This document shows, piece by piece, positions 17,457 to 25,761 of a stretch of DNA of 64,000 bases. The stretch spans positions 1 to 64,000 of the forward strand of contig CAMNGC010000011.1 of NCBI GenBank assembly GCA_946537885.1, in the 5' to 3' direction. The notes beneath the pieces are model-generated. The model made no database searches. It was not told where the DNA came from and saw only the letters and a list, made by a program, of their open reading frames with translations. Position 1 is the first letter of the stretch, and each line of letters starts with the position of its first letter. This DNA comes from an uncultured Clostridia bacterium. GTDB lineage: Bacteria; Bacillota; Clostridia; Saccharofermentanales; Saccharofermentanaceae. Both the position numbers and the translations under genes were made by a program.

Positions 17457-18869
17457 ATGAGTGGCTTATTCGGATGTATTGACAGAGCAGAGGTTCCCTC
17501 TGAAGTAGCAAAGACTTTGTACTACGGTATTTTCTCATTGCAACACAGAGGACAGGAGTCCGCAGGTATTGCCGTAAATCATGACGGCACATTCATGGTT
17601 CACAAGCAGGCCGGAATGGTGGCGGATATTTTCGATGAGGTGACACTTAATACTCTTGAAGGCAGATGTGGTATCGCTCATACAAGAGGCGGTGAGGAGA
17701 CAGGAAGTGATGCGATCCAGCCGGTTCTGATCAAGAGCCGCGTCGGTAATATAGCCCTGTCCTGTGATTCGGTTATATTAAACAGCTACGATATAAGGGA
17801 GAATCTTAAAAATCTTGGTGCTATCTTCCAGACCAACACGGATTCTGAGATCATCCTGTCACTCTTCTCCAGAAACCGTATTGTTACGGATGATTGTGAG
17901 CATGCGCTCCTTAAGACGATGCAGGAGATGGAAGGTGTTTATTCCATCATCATGATGACGGAAGATAAGCTTATCGGCGTAAGAGATCCCCATGGCCTGA
18001 GACCTCTTGCTCTCGGGCGCAAGGACGACAAGTGGATGCTCTCTTCCGAGAATTGTGCTTTTGATGCTCTCGGTGCAGAATTCGTAAGAGACCTGGAGCC
18101 CGGTGAGATCATCTCCATTTCCAACGATGGCGTTGAGTCTTTATTCTATGAAGAGAACAAGACTTCCGAGCAAAGGGTTAAAGACGGTAAGGTATGTATT
18201 TTCGAGTATGTATATGTAGCCCGTCCGGACTCCTTTATCGATGGAACAAGTATTTTCGATTCCAGATATAAGACAGGTATGGCTCTGGCAAAGGAGCATC
18301 CCTGTGACTGTGATCTTGTAATAGGTGCTCCGGATTCCGGTAATGCGGCTGCGCTGGGTTTTGCCGACGGGCTGGGAGTGCCTTTTGGAATGGGTCTTCT
18401 TAAGAACAGATATGTCGGACGTACTTTTATCAAGAGTACGCAGGAGCAGCGTGAACTGGCTGTAAGGATGAAGTTTGCTGTTCTGAAGACCGCAGTCAAG
18501 GATAAGAGAATAGCAATAGTAGACGATTCTCTTGTCAGAGGTACTACGACTAAGCACATTATCCGTTTCCTGAAGGATAACGGCGCCAAGGAAGTTCATG
18601 TGCGCCTGGCATCCCCTCAGGTTAAGTTCCCTTGCTGCTACGGCGTAAACGCTTCTGCCGGCAAGGATCTGCCTGCTAAGACCATGACAGATGATCAGAT
18701 CTGCGAGATGATCGGCGCTGATTCATTGGGTTATATAAGTCTCGATTCATTACGTGAGTCTCTTGAGGGGATCCACTGCGGCACATGCTCAGCGTGCTTT
18801 GATAATAACTATGTGGCCGGACTTCCTACCGAGGATCCTGAGACCGTCCACAAAGTAACATATAACTGA
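17457..18869 (+). CDS. purF: amidophosphoribosyltransferase with degenerate glutaminase site
   Basis: A 470-residue PurF homologue (first step of purine synthesis: PRPP to phosphoribosylamine). The phosphoribosyltransferase half looks intact: IAIVDDSLVRGTTT binds PRPP. The iron-sulfur cysteines of the Bacillus-type enzyme are present (Cys247 in KVCIFEY, FPCCYG, CGTCSAC). The glutaminase half is altered. The protein begins MSGLFG, so the usual N-terminal nucleophile Cys is Ser2. The HVRYST region reads HTRGGE, and the HNGN oxyanion loop reads CDSV at 103-106. The first in-frame ATG, three bases after purE, offers no upstream Cys. It may use free ammonia or ammonia from another protein. Context makes it the purF of this operon. 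Confidence 0.88.
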   Translation: MSGLFGCIDRAEVPSEVAKTLYYGIFSLQHRGQESAGIAVNHDGTFMVHKQAGMVADIFDEVTLNTLEGRCGIAHTRGGEETGSDAIQPVLIKSRVGNIALSCDSVILNSYDIRENLKNLGAIFQTNTDSEIILSLFSRNRIVTDDCEHALLKTMQEMEGVYSIIMMTEDKLIGVRDPHGLRPLALGRKDDKWMLSSENCAFDALGAEFVRDLEPGEIISISNDGVESLFYEENKTSEQRVKDGKVCIFEYVYVARPDSFIDGTSIFDSRYKTGMALAKEHPCDCDLVIGAPDSGNAAALGFADGLGVPFGMGLLKNRYVGRTFIKSTQEQRELAVRMKFAVLKTAVKDKRIAIVDDSLVRGTTTKHIIRFLKDNGAKEVHVRLASPQVKFPCCYGVNASAGKDLPAKTMTDDQICEMIGADSLGYISLDSLRESLEGIHCGTCSACFDNNYVAGLPTEDPETVHKVTYN

Positions 18870-18888
18870 TCGAAAGGTATTTAACAGA

Positions 18889-19512
18889 ATGAAGATAGCG
18901 GTATTTGTATCCGGTGGAGGAACAAACCTTCAGGCCATAATCGACAATATCAAGTCCGGTTATCTGGAAGGTGTCGAGATTTCTTTGGTCGTTGCATCGA
19001 ACCCCGATGCTTTTGCTCTTACAAGAGCGGCGCAGAACGGCATCCCGTCGACAGTCCTGTCGGTGAAGTCATTTGCCAGCAGGGAGGACTGGGACGAGCA
19101 GGTGCTGCGTGAAGTAAAAGCATCCGGCGCCGAGCTCATCGTTCTTGCAGGCTATCTCTCGCTGCTTGGAAGCGCGGTTGTAAGAGAGTATTCCAACAGG
19201 ATAATCAATATCCATCCGGCTCTCATACCCTCGTTCTGCGGAGCCGGTATGTACGGCATCAAGCCCCATGAAGCGGTCCTTAAGAGAGGTGTAAAGGTAT
19301 CCGGCGCCACTGTTCATTTTGTAAATGAGCATTATGACGAAGGTCCCATCTTGCTTCAGAAGTCTGTTGATGTTAAGTGGGACGATACGCCGGAAGTCTT
19401 GCAGAAGCGCATAATGAAAGAATGTGAGCAAGTGATCCTGCCCCGTGCCATCAGACTTATCGCAGACGGCAAGGTCATTATCGAAAACAATATTGCATAC
19501 GTAAAAGAATAA
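18889..19512 (+). CDS. purN: phosphoribosylglycinamide formyltransferase
   Basis: A 207-residue folate-dependent GAR transformylase. Visible motifs are FVSGGGTNLQAI at the N terminus (phosphate loop), LAGYLSLLG, NIHPALIPSF with the catalytic Asn-His pair, and GATVHFVNEHYDEGPI with the catalytic Asp. The variant SFCGAGMYG after the catalytic loop is normal for clostridial forms. It follows purF by 19 bp. Confidence 0.95.
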   Translation: MKIAVFVSGGGTNLQAIIDNIKSGYLEGVEISLVVASNPDAFALTRAAQNGIPSTVLSVKSFASREDWDEQVLREVKASGAELIVLAGYLSLLGSAVVREYSNRIINIHPALIPSFCGAGMYGIKPHEAVLKRGVKVSGATVHFVNEHYDEGPILLQKSVDVKWDDTPEVLQKRIMKECEQVILPRAIRLIADGKVIIENNIAYVKE

Positions 19513-19527
19513 CGGAGGTTCTTTAAT

Positions 19528-20244
19528 ATGAAGACATATGACATCGCAGAATTGCTCAAGGGCAATCCCTATCCCGGAAGAGGCATCATCATCGGTAAGT
19601 CTCCCGACGGCAAGAAAGCCGTTACAGGCTACTTCATCATGGGAAGAAGCGTAAATTCCCGTAACCGTGTATTTACGGCTACAGAGGACGGTATCAAGAC
19701 TGAGGCTTTCGATCCTTCACTCCTTTCAGATCCCCATCTTATCATCTATTCTCCCGTTCGCGTTCTCGGTAACAAGACGATCGTTACTAACGGCGATCAG
19801 ACAGATACTATCTATGAGAATATGGATAAGCAGCAGACCTTTGAGATGAGCCTGAGAGGCCGTGAGTTCGAAGATGATGCTCCCAACTATACTCCAAGGA
19901 TCTCCGGTATCATGCATGTGGAGAATGGCGAATTTAATTATGCAATGTCTATCTTAAAGTCTGCTGACGGCGACCCGGAGTCCTGCCAGAGATATACTTT
20001 CTCTTACACAAATCCTATTGCAGGATACGGCCGCTTCATCCACACCTATATGGGTGACGGTAACCCGCTGCCTTCCTTTGAGGGTGAGCCTGAGAAGATA
20101 ACAGTGGTCGATGATATCGACGAGTTCACTGACATTTTGTGGACAAGTCTTAACGAGGATAACAAGGTGTCTCTTTTCGTTCGCTATATCGATATTGCAA
20201 CGGGTGAGGCAGAGACTCGTATCGTGAATAAGAACGTTAAATAA
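19528..20244 (+). CDS. purO: IMP cyclohydrolase, PurO type
   Basis: A 238-residue protein of the PurO-like IMP cyclohydrolase family, first known from archaea and also found in some Clostridia. It should close FAICAR to IMP. Family features are NPYPGRGI near the start, YFIMGRSVNSRNR, and TNGDQTD. With the next gene it replaces the two halves of bifunctional PurH. A CGGAGG precedes the ATG. Confidence 0.88.
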   Translation: MKTYDIAELLKGNPYPGRGIIIGKSPDGKKAVTGYFIMGRSVNSRNRVFTATEDGIKTEAFDPSLLSDPHLIIYSPVRVLGNKTIVTNGDQTDTIYENMDKQQTFEMSLRGREFEDDAPNYTPRISGIMHVENGEFNYAMSILKSADGDPESCQRYTFSYTNPIAGYGRFIHTYMGDGNPLPSFEGEPEKITVVDDIDEFTDILWTSLNEDNKVSLFVRYIDIATGEAETRIVNKNVK

Positions 20245-20263
20245 TTGATCGGAGGAAATATAA

Positions 20264-21445
20264 ATGGCAAATTCTATGGAATTAAAGTACGGCTGTAACC
20301 CTAATCAGAAGCCGTCCAAGATCTACATGGCTGACGGCAGAGAACTGCCCATCACAGTCCTGAACGGTAAGCCCGGCTACATCAACCTGCTGGACGCTTT
20401 TAACGGCTGGCAGCTGGTTAAGGAGCTTAAGAAGGCAACAGGACTTCCTGCCGCAACATCCTTTAAGCACGTATCTCCCGCAGGCGCTGCAGTAGGTAAG
20501 CCTCTGTCCGAGACAGAAGCAAAGATCTATTTTGTTGACGACCTTGGCGAACTGTCTCCCATCGCGAACGCTTATGCACGCGCAAGAGGCGCTGATAGAA
20601 TGTCATCCTATGGCGACTTCGTAGCTCTGTCCGATACATGTGATGCGATCACTGCAAAGATGCTCCAGCGCGAGGTATCAGACGGTATCATCGCTCCCGA
20701 TTACACGGATGAGGCCCTCGAGATCTTAAAGACAAAGCGTAAGGGCACATATAACGTTATCAAGATCGACGCCGACTATGTACCGGCTCCCATCGAGACA
20801 AAGCAGGTTTACGGCGTTACTTTCGAGCAGGGAAGAAACGAGCTCGACATCAACAAGGAGATGCTCGACAACATCGTTACAGACAACAAGGACATTCCCG
20901 AAGATAAGAAAATCGACCTGCTTATCTCGCTTATAACATTGAAGTACACACAGTCCAATTCCGTTTGCTACGTAAAGGACGGCCAGGCAATCGGTATAGG
21001 TGCCGGACAGCAGTCACGTATCCACTGCACACGTCTTGCCGGCAACAAGGCAGACAACTGGTGGCTGAGACAGCACCCCAAGGTCATGGGCCTGCAATTC
21101 GTTGATGATATCCGCCGTCCTGACCGTGACAACACGATCGATGTCTATATCTCTGACGAGTATGAGGATGTACTCGCAGAGGGACGCTGGCAGGAGCTGT
21201 TCAAGGTTAAGCCTGAGGTTCTGACCCGCGAGGAGAAGAAGGAGTGGCTTACGAAGAACTTCGATGTAGCTCTGGGTTCTGATGCTTTCTTCCCGTTCGG
21301 TGACAATATCGAGCGCGCCAAGAAGAGCGGTGTTAAGTACATTGCCGAGCCCGGCGGCTCCATACGTGACGATCATGTCATAATGACCTGTAACAAATAT
21401 GGCATGGCTATGGCATTTACGGGAATCCGTTTGTTTCATCATTAA
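20264..21445 (+). CDS. purH: AICAR formyltransferase (PurH transformylase domain only)
   Basis: A 393-residue protein equivalent to the AICAR transformylase half of PurH, transferring a formyl group from 10-formyl-tetrahydrofolate to AICAR. The catalytic Lys-His pair is in SFKHVSPAG, and the C-terminal SDAFFPF and AEPGGSIRD motifs match the family. The IMP cyclohydrolase half is missing and is supplied by the preceding PurO-like gene. The stop codon is one base before the left arm of a structured tandem repeat. Confidence 0.92.
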   Translation: MANSMELKYGCNPNQKPSKIYMADGRELPITVLNGKPGYINLLDAFNGWQLVKELKKATGLPAATSFKHVSPAGAAVGKPLSETEAKIYFVDDLGELSPIANAYARARGADRMSSYGDFVALSDTCDAITAKMLQREVSDGIIAPDYTDEALEILKTKRKGTYNVIKIDADYVPAPIETKQVYGVTFEQGRNELDINKEMLDNIVTDNKDIPEDKKIDLLISLITLKYTQSNSVCYVKDGQAIGIGAGQQSRIHCTRLAGNKADNWWLRQHPKVMGLQFVDDIRRPDRDNTIDVYISDEYEDVLAEGRWQELFKVKPEVLTREEKKEWLTKNFDVALGSDAFFPFGDNIERAKKSGVKYIAEPGGSIRDDHVIMTCNKYGMAMAFTGIRLFHH

Positions 21446-21875
21446 GGCGCTCGCATCTTCCGCGGAATATACGAACAGTCCTCGTCGCCGCAAAGCGGCT
21501 CCTGCGGAACTAATTCCGCGGAAGATACTCGCGCCTGCGAGGCTGTAGCCGGGAGATGGTGCGATTCGCTAGCGGCTTAAAGTAGCACGCCGACAGGCGG
21601 TGCGTACAGCCAAACCGCGGAATATACGAACAGTCCTCGTCGCCGCAAAGCGGCTCCTGCGGAACTAATTCCGCGGAAGATACTCGCGCCTGCGAGGCTG
21701 TAGCCGGGAGATGGTGCGATTCGCTAGCGGCTTAAAGTAGCACGCCGACAGGCGGTGCGTACAGCCAAACCGCGGAATATACGAACAGTCCTCGTCGCCG
21801 CAAAGCGGCTCCTGCGGAACTAATTCCGCGGAAGATACTCGCGCCTGCGAGGCTGTAGCCGGGAGATGGTGCGAT
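21446..21875 (+). repeat. 155-bp tandem repeat with strong RNA-like folding, 2.7 copies
   Basis: Period 155 bp: copies at 21461-21615, 21616-21770 and a truncated third at 21771-21875. They appear identical by eye. Each full unit holds nested inverted repeats: CCGCGGAAT / ATTCCGCGG (21460-21468 and 21513-21521) around a GCCGC-AAA-GCGGC hairpin; CTCGC-GCCT-GCGAG (21528-21541); and GGCTGTA / TACAGCC (21541-21547 and 21605-21611) around further GC-rich arms. In copy 1 only, the left flank extends the first stem to 14 bp, with a further GGCGC / GCGCC pair. The array lies between the purH stop and its terminator, so it is probably transcribed. No open frame or known RNA family was recognised. Confidence 0.9.
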
Positions 21876-21898
21876 AGAAGCTGTTTAAGTCTATAAAG

Positions 21899-21921
21899 CC
21901 TCGGAACAATCCGAGGTTTTT
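21899..21921 (+). terminator. terminator of the purine operon
   Basis: A 7-bp stem (CCTCGGA / TCCGAGG, 4-base loop) followed by TTTTTAT, just beyond the last partial 155-bp repeat. Confidence 0.8.
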
Positions 21922-21947
21922 ATGCTCTTCACAGGAGTTATGGAGTT

Positions 21948-22074
21948 GTCTACAGATCATGTCCCTCTTTCTAAAGAATGTAGACAAAAATGGTGCTTTG
22001 AGGGACTGTCTACAAAATGTGTTCCTTTTTCTCAAAAAGGTAGACAAAAAGGCCTCTTTTGAGGGACAGTCTAC
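21948..22074. repeat. 60-bp imperfect direct repeat with GTCTAC/GTAGAC arms
   Basis: GTCTAC occurs at 21948, 22008 and 22069, and GTAGAC at 21980 and 22040, giving two imperfect 60-bp units plus the start of a third. Each unit carries a GAGGGAC or GTCCCTC block and ends in a pyrimidine- or A-rich stretch. The unit is partly palindromic, so it may fold. No coding potential is seen. Confidence 0.7.
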
Positions 22075-22338
22075 TAAACCGCGTCAGGCATCTGTGCGGA
22101 TTACGGGATACTGAAGTAAGCTGACATACTATAGGCTATGGGACAGGGTCGCCGGCAGGCGGCCCTGTTTTCGATAGCAGATCGAATTGTTAAGATCTCT
22201 TCTCTGTTGCTAAAGCCCATTATGCAGTTACTCAAAAATAGCTCTTTGCCGAGTATCTTCTCCCAAGGATTCCGTGAAGAAGCTTCAACTTGGCTAGTCG
22301 CAAAAATGTAAATTATTCATTCATAAAATAAAAATAAT
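22075..22338. other. gene-free stretch between repeat and surface-protein promoter
   Basis: Apart from the terminator-like hairpin at 22143-22172, I see no open frame with a ribosome site and no recognised RNA in this stretch. A small RNA ending at that hairpin is possible, but no promoter was found for it. Confidence 0.4.
22143..22172 (+). terminator. terminator-like hairpin in the gene-free region
   Basis: An 11-bp stem (ACAGGGTCGCC / GGCGGCCCTGT, one G-T pair, loop GGCA) followed by TTTTC. The transcript it would end is unknown. Confidence 0.6.
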
Positions 22339-22367
22339 TTGCTATTTGGGTAATTAGCTGTTATACT
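22339..22367 (+). promoter_or_regulatory. promoter of the InlB-repeat surface protein
   Basis: TTGCTA, a 17-bp spacer and TATACT with a TGn extension (22359-22367). The leader is about 80 bases and contains AGGAGG before ATG 22456. Confidence 0.6.
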
Positions 22368-22455
22368 ATACATAGTAGCTATATACAGTTTCTGTTATTG
22401 TTCTTTTAGATTCTTAGAGGGATAGTAATCGATTGAAGAAAGGAGGAGGGGGACT

Positions 22456-24951
22456 ATGAAAAAGGGAAGATTTTTTATCTTATTGCTTGTAGTATCGGTT
22501 ATGGTAATGTATACAAATCCGGCGTATGCATTGGCATTCACAGGTTCAGGGATACAGGCTGAAGATGCGGATAGCGGTATGTCGGGTGACATAGTGGAGA
22601 TTTCAGATTCTGATCAACTTAATGCTGTCATAACCGAACTGAACACTAATGGTGGGAGTAAGACGATACTTTTGACTACAGATGTATCTCTTCCTACTAA
22701 TGGAAGGATCATTTTAACCAAGGGTGCACTCACTGTTCTTGGAGGCGGTCATACTTTAACTGCCGCATTTAGTCTTCAGGGAGATGCCGTAGTTAATCTT
22801 GGTAATTCCGGATATGATGGTCAGCTTACATTATTGTCGAGCAGATCAGATTCAGGTGTTTTCGATGTAGCAGGCTCGTCAGTACTTAATATATATGATG
22901 GAACAACTATCGGGCCTTGCAGCAGGATCGGAACGGCCGGTGCTGTACAGGCACATCAATTGACGACAGTAAATATGTACGGCGGTACTATTACCGGATG
23001 TTCCAGCGCGTCGGTTGCCGGAGGAGTCTATCTTGACGGTAATGCTGTTTTTAACCTTATGGGTGGCAGGATCGAGAATTGTACAGGTACTCAGGGCGGA
23101 GCTGTCGGACTTTCCGGAGGCAGTCCTCTTGGCGGATCAGCGGTAAGTTCTGTCGTATTCAATATGTTCGGAGGAACTATCGAGAATTGTGTTGATCAAT
23201 ATATCGGCGGTGGTGCGGTTTGTGCATGGACTGCTTATCCGGTAGTCTTTAATATGTCCGGCGGTGAGATCAAGAACTGCAGTTCCACAAATTACGGATA
23301 TGGCGGCGGTATATGCATTTATACTACTTCCGACACTACTTTCGTTATGAATGGCGGCACGATCTCAGGATGTTCGTCTACTGCCGGTAATTACGGATAC
23401 GGCGGAGCATTGCTCATCTTATCAAGACATTCGAATACAGATATTCAGTTGAATTCAGGTAAGATCATCGGGAATAGTGCAAACTACGGCGGCGGTATTA
23501 TGATATTTTCCGGTAATCTTTCCGTTGCTGACGGCTTCGGCCTTTATAACAACTCAGCCAATTACGGCGGAGATGATATTTATAATAACGGTGCCAATGT
23601 TACACTCGGAGCAGCCGATACGTCTGCTGTGCTTCAGGGCTGCGGGCATAATATCGACGGATGGTATGAAGATGCTGAGACAAGATGGAGTTATGAGGAC
23701 TGTACAGGGGTTGAGGACCATCTTGAGCTCTTTACTCATACAGGTGAGCCGTATAGCGAAGAATACGGACTGAAAGCTGCTCACGGCCTTCTTACTTATA
23801 CCGTGAATTGGGTTAATGATGACGGTACGATACTTGAGACAGATAATGATGTTCCTCTCGGTGATATGCCTGCTTACGATGGAGAAACTCCTTCTAAAGC
23901 GGCAGATGAGCAGTATACATATACTTTTGCCGGCTGGTCTCCCGAGATCAGCGAGGTAACAGAAGATGTGACTTATACAGCTGTTTATACTGAGACTATT
24001 AATAAGTATACGGTTACATGGGTAGACTCGGATGGTACAGTATTGGAGACGGATACGGATGTTCCATATGGTACGATGCCGGCATATGATGGTATCACGC
24101 CTTCCAAGCCTTCTGATGAGCAGTATGAGTATACTTTCAACGGATGGTCTCCTGAAATTGTTGAAGTAACAGGAGACGCGACCTATAAGGCTGTTTATGA
24201 TGAGAATCTGCTTCCTACACGTTCACCGATTCCTGAAGATGAGATCGAAGAAAGAAGAATGGTTATAGATTCAATTCCGGCTGATGAAGGGGTGGAGACT
24301 GTAGACGTAGTTCCAATAGACTATGGAACACCTGTAATAATGCGTCGAATGGTCATTATACCGGAAGACGAGACAGAGGAAATCACAAATACATATACAG
24401 TTACCTGGGTGGATCACGATGGTTCGGTACTGGCTGTGCATACTGAGATCCCACATGGGACGATGCCGTCATACGATGGGGCATTGCCTATCAAACTTTC
24501 TGACGCAGAGTATACCTACACATTCAGCGGTTGGGATAAAACCCTCTCAGAAGTTAATGATGATGCAGTTTACACGGCTGTATATTCAGCTACACGTAAC
24601 AGCTATATGGTAACATGGCTTAATGAGGATGGCACGGTTCTTGAGACGGATGCTAAGGTTCCTTACGGTACAATGCCGAATTATGACGGAGCAACGCCGG
24701 CTAAAGCATCTGACGGAGAATTCATTTATACTTTCGTCGGCTGGTCGCCTCTCGTATCGGAAGTGAACGGTGATGTTTCATATACTGCGGTATATTCTAA
24801 GACTGCTTCTGTCACGCCAAGTTCAGTTGTAGCGGAGACCGGTGAAGACGGAACATCAGTTATGAATATGTGGATTGGAATCGCTTTTGTCGGCGTCGGT
24901 ACAGCTCTGATCATTTCTGTGAGAAGAAAAGAACTGAGATCCGATAAGTAA
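22456..24951 (+). CDS. surface protein with beta-helix and four InlB-type repeats
   Basis: An 831-residue predicted exported protein. An N-terminal signal (about 1-27) is followed by a Gly- and Asn-rich region to about residue 400, with repeated N-M-x-G-G-x-I-x-(N/G)-C-(S/T) steps that suggest a parallel beta-helix like pectate-lyase-fold adhesins. Four repeats of about 65 residues (about 448-781), each Y-T-V-x-W-(V/L) ... DG ... GxMPxYDG ... YTFxGW ... YxAVY, match Listeria-Bacteroides (InlB B) repeats. A linker with two RRMVI copies sits between repeats 2 and 3. The C terminus has AETGE, a hydrophobic helix (about 805-823) and RRKE, resembling a degenerate sortase signal. It probably mediates adhesion or wall contact. 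Confidence 0.82.
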   Translation: MKKGRFFILLLVVSVMVMYTNPAYALAFTGSGIQAEDADSGMSGDIVEISDSDQLNAVITELNTNGGSKTILLTTDVSLPTNGRIILTKGALTVLGGGHTLTAAFSLQGDAVVNLGNSGYDGQLTLLSSRSDSGVFDVAGSSVLNIYDGTTIGPCSRIGTAGAVQAHQLTTVNMYGGTITGCSSASVAGGVYLDGNAVFNLMGGRIENCTGTQGGAVGLSGGSPLGGSAVSSVVFNMFGGTIENCVDQYIGGGAVCAWTAYPVVFNMSGGEIKNCSSTNYGYGGGICIYTTSDTTFVMNGGTISGCSSTAGNYGYGGALLILSRHSNTDIQLNSGKIIGNSANYGGGIMIFSGNLSVADGFGLYNNSANYGGDDIYNNGANVTLGAADTSAVLQGCGHNIDGWYEDAETRWSYEDCTGVEDHLELFTHTGEPYSEEYGLKAAHGLLTYTVNWVNDDGTILETDNDVPLGDMPAYDGETPSKAADEQYTYTFAGWSPEISEVTEDVTYTAVYTETINKYTVTWVDSDGTVLETDTDVPYGTMPAYDGITPSKPSDEQYEYTFNGWSPEIVEVTGDATYKAVYDENLLPTRSPIPEDEIEERRMVIDSIPADEGVETVDVVPIDYGTPVIMRRMVIIPEDETEEITNTYTVTWVDHDGSVLAVHTEIPHGTMPSYDGALPIKLSDAEYTYTFSGWDKTLSEVNDDAVYTAVYSATRNSYMVTWLNEDGTVLETDAKVPYGTMPNYDGATPAKASDGEFIYTFVGWSPLVSEVNGDVSYTAVYSKTASVTPSSVVAETGEDGTSVMNMWIGIAFVGVGTALIISVRRKELRSDK

Positions 24952-24973
24952 TTGTCGAAAAACTATGTTGGGA

Positions 24974-24997
24974 GGGCCGCCTTTGTGCGGCCCTTTT
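24974..24997 (+). terminator. terminator of the surface-protein gene
   Basis: A 7-bp perfect stem GGGCCGC / GCGGCCC with a 6-base loop, then TTTT, 22 bp after the stop codon. Confidence 0.8.
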
Positions 24998-25022
24998 AGC
25001 TGCGAAGCTCAGGTTTAAGGCT

Positions 25023-25757
25023 TTACCCCAACAGCTCCTTCACAACAACCCCTGCTATGATCAGCCCGACCACCGATGGTACGAAGGCATTTGATCCGGG
25101 AATATATTTCTTTTGAACGGTGCTGCCTGCCGCGGCATCTGCGGCTTCGGCCATGGCGGAAGCTGAGGGCTTTATGGGAACTTCCTCGGAATAAACAACT
25201 TTGACGTCTTTGATGCCGCGGATCTTGAGCTCGCGGCGCATTACTTTCGCAAGGGGGCAGACGGAGGTCTTGGAGATGTCTGCGACCTTGAACATGGTTG
25301 GGTCGGTCTTGTTGCCCGCTCCCATGGAACTGATGACAGGAACGCCTGCGCGCTTGGCGCACTCGATTATCCTGATCTTGCCTTTTACTGTGTCGATGGC
25401 ATCTACAACATAATCATAATCTTCAAAGACAAACTCGCCTGCGGTCTCGGGCGTAAAAAAGACATTGTGACAGGTGACTTTGCAGTCCGGATTTATGTCA
25501 TGTACGCGCTCAGCTAGCACCTCGGTCTTAAGACGGCCGACTGTGCTTGTTAGAGCGATTATCTGGCGATTGATATTACTTAGACTTACTGTGTCGCAGT
25601 CGATCAGGTCGAGAGCCCCGACTCCGCTTCGTGCGAGCGCTTCGACGACATAGCCGCCGACGCCGCCGACGCCGAATACCGCGACGCGGGAAGAGGCGAG
25701 CCGACTCATTCCGTCCTCGCCCCAGAGCATTTTCGATCTGTCAAATCTCTCATCCAT
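25023..25757 (-). CDS. tcdA: tRNA threonylcarbamoyladenosine dehydratase (TcdA/CsdL)
   Basis: A 244-residue E1-like, ATP-dependent enzyme that cyclises t6A37 of tRNA to ct6A. The nucleotide loop FGVGGVGGYVVEALARSG, the DCDTVSLSNINRQ motif and the VDAIDTVKGK segment are typical, and a C-terminal hydrophobic helix is present. The frame is open further upstream, but the start at ATG 25757 matches family length and avoids overlap with mnmA, whose stop codon lies 4 bp before it. Being in one unit with mnmA suggests a small tRNA-modification operon. Confidence 0.9.
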   Translation of the reverse strand: MDERFDRSKMLWGEDGMSRLASSRVAVFGVGGVGGYVVEALARSGVGALDLIDCDTVSLSNINRQIIALTSTVGRLKTEVLAERVHDINPDCKVTCHNVFFTPETAGEFVFEDYDYVVDAIDTVKGKIRIIECAKRAGVPVISSMGAGNKTDPTMFKVADISKTSVCPLAKVMRRELKIRGIKDVKVVYSEEVPIKPSASAMAEAADAAAGSTVQKKYIPGSNAFVPSVVGLIIAGVVVKELLG

Positions 25758-25761
25758 ATTC

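Noticed and set aside
21446..21875. Integron attC cassette array or CRISPR
   Set aside because: No spacers or cassettes lie between copies, no attC core such as GTTRRRY at the ends, and no integrase gene in the window.
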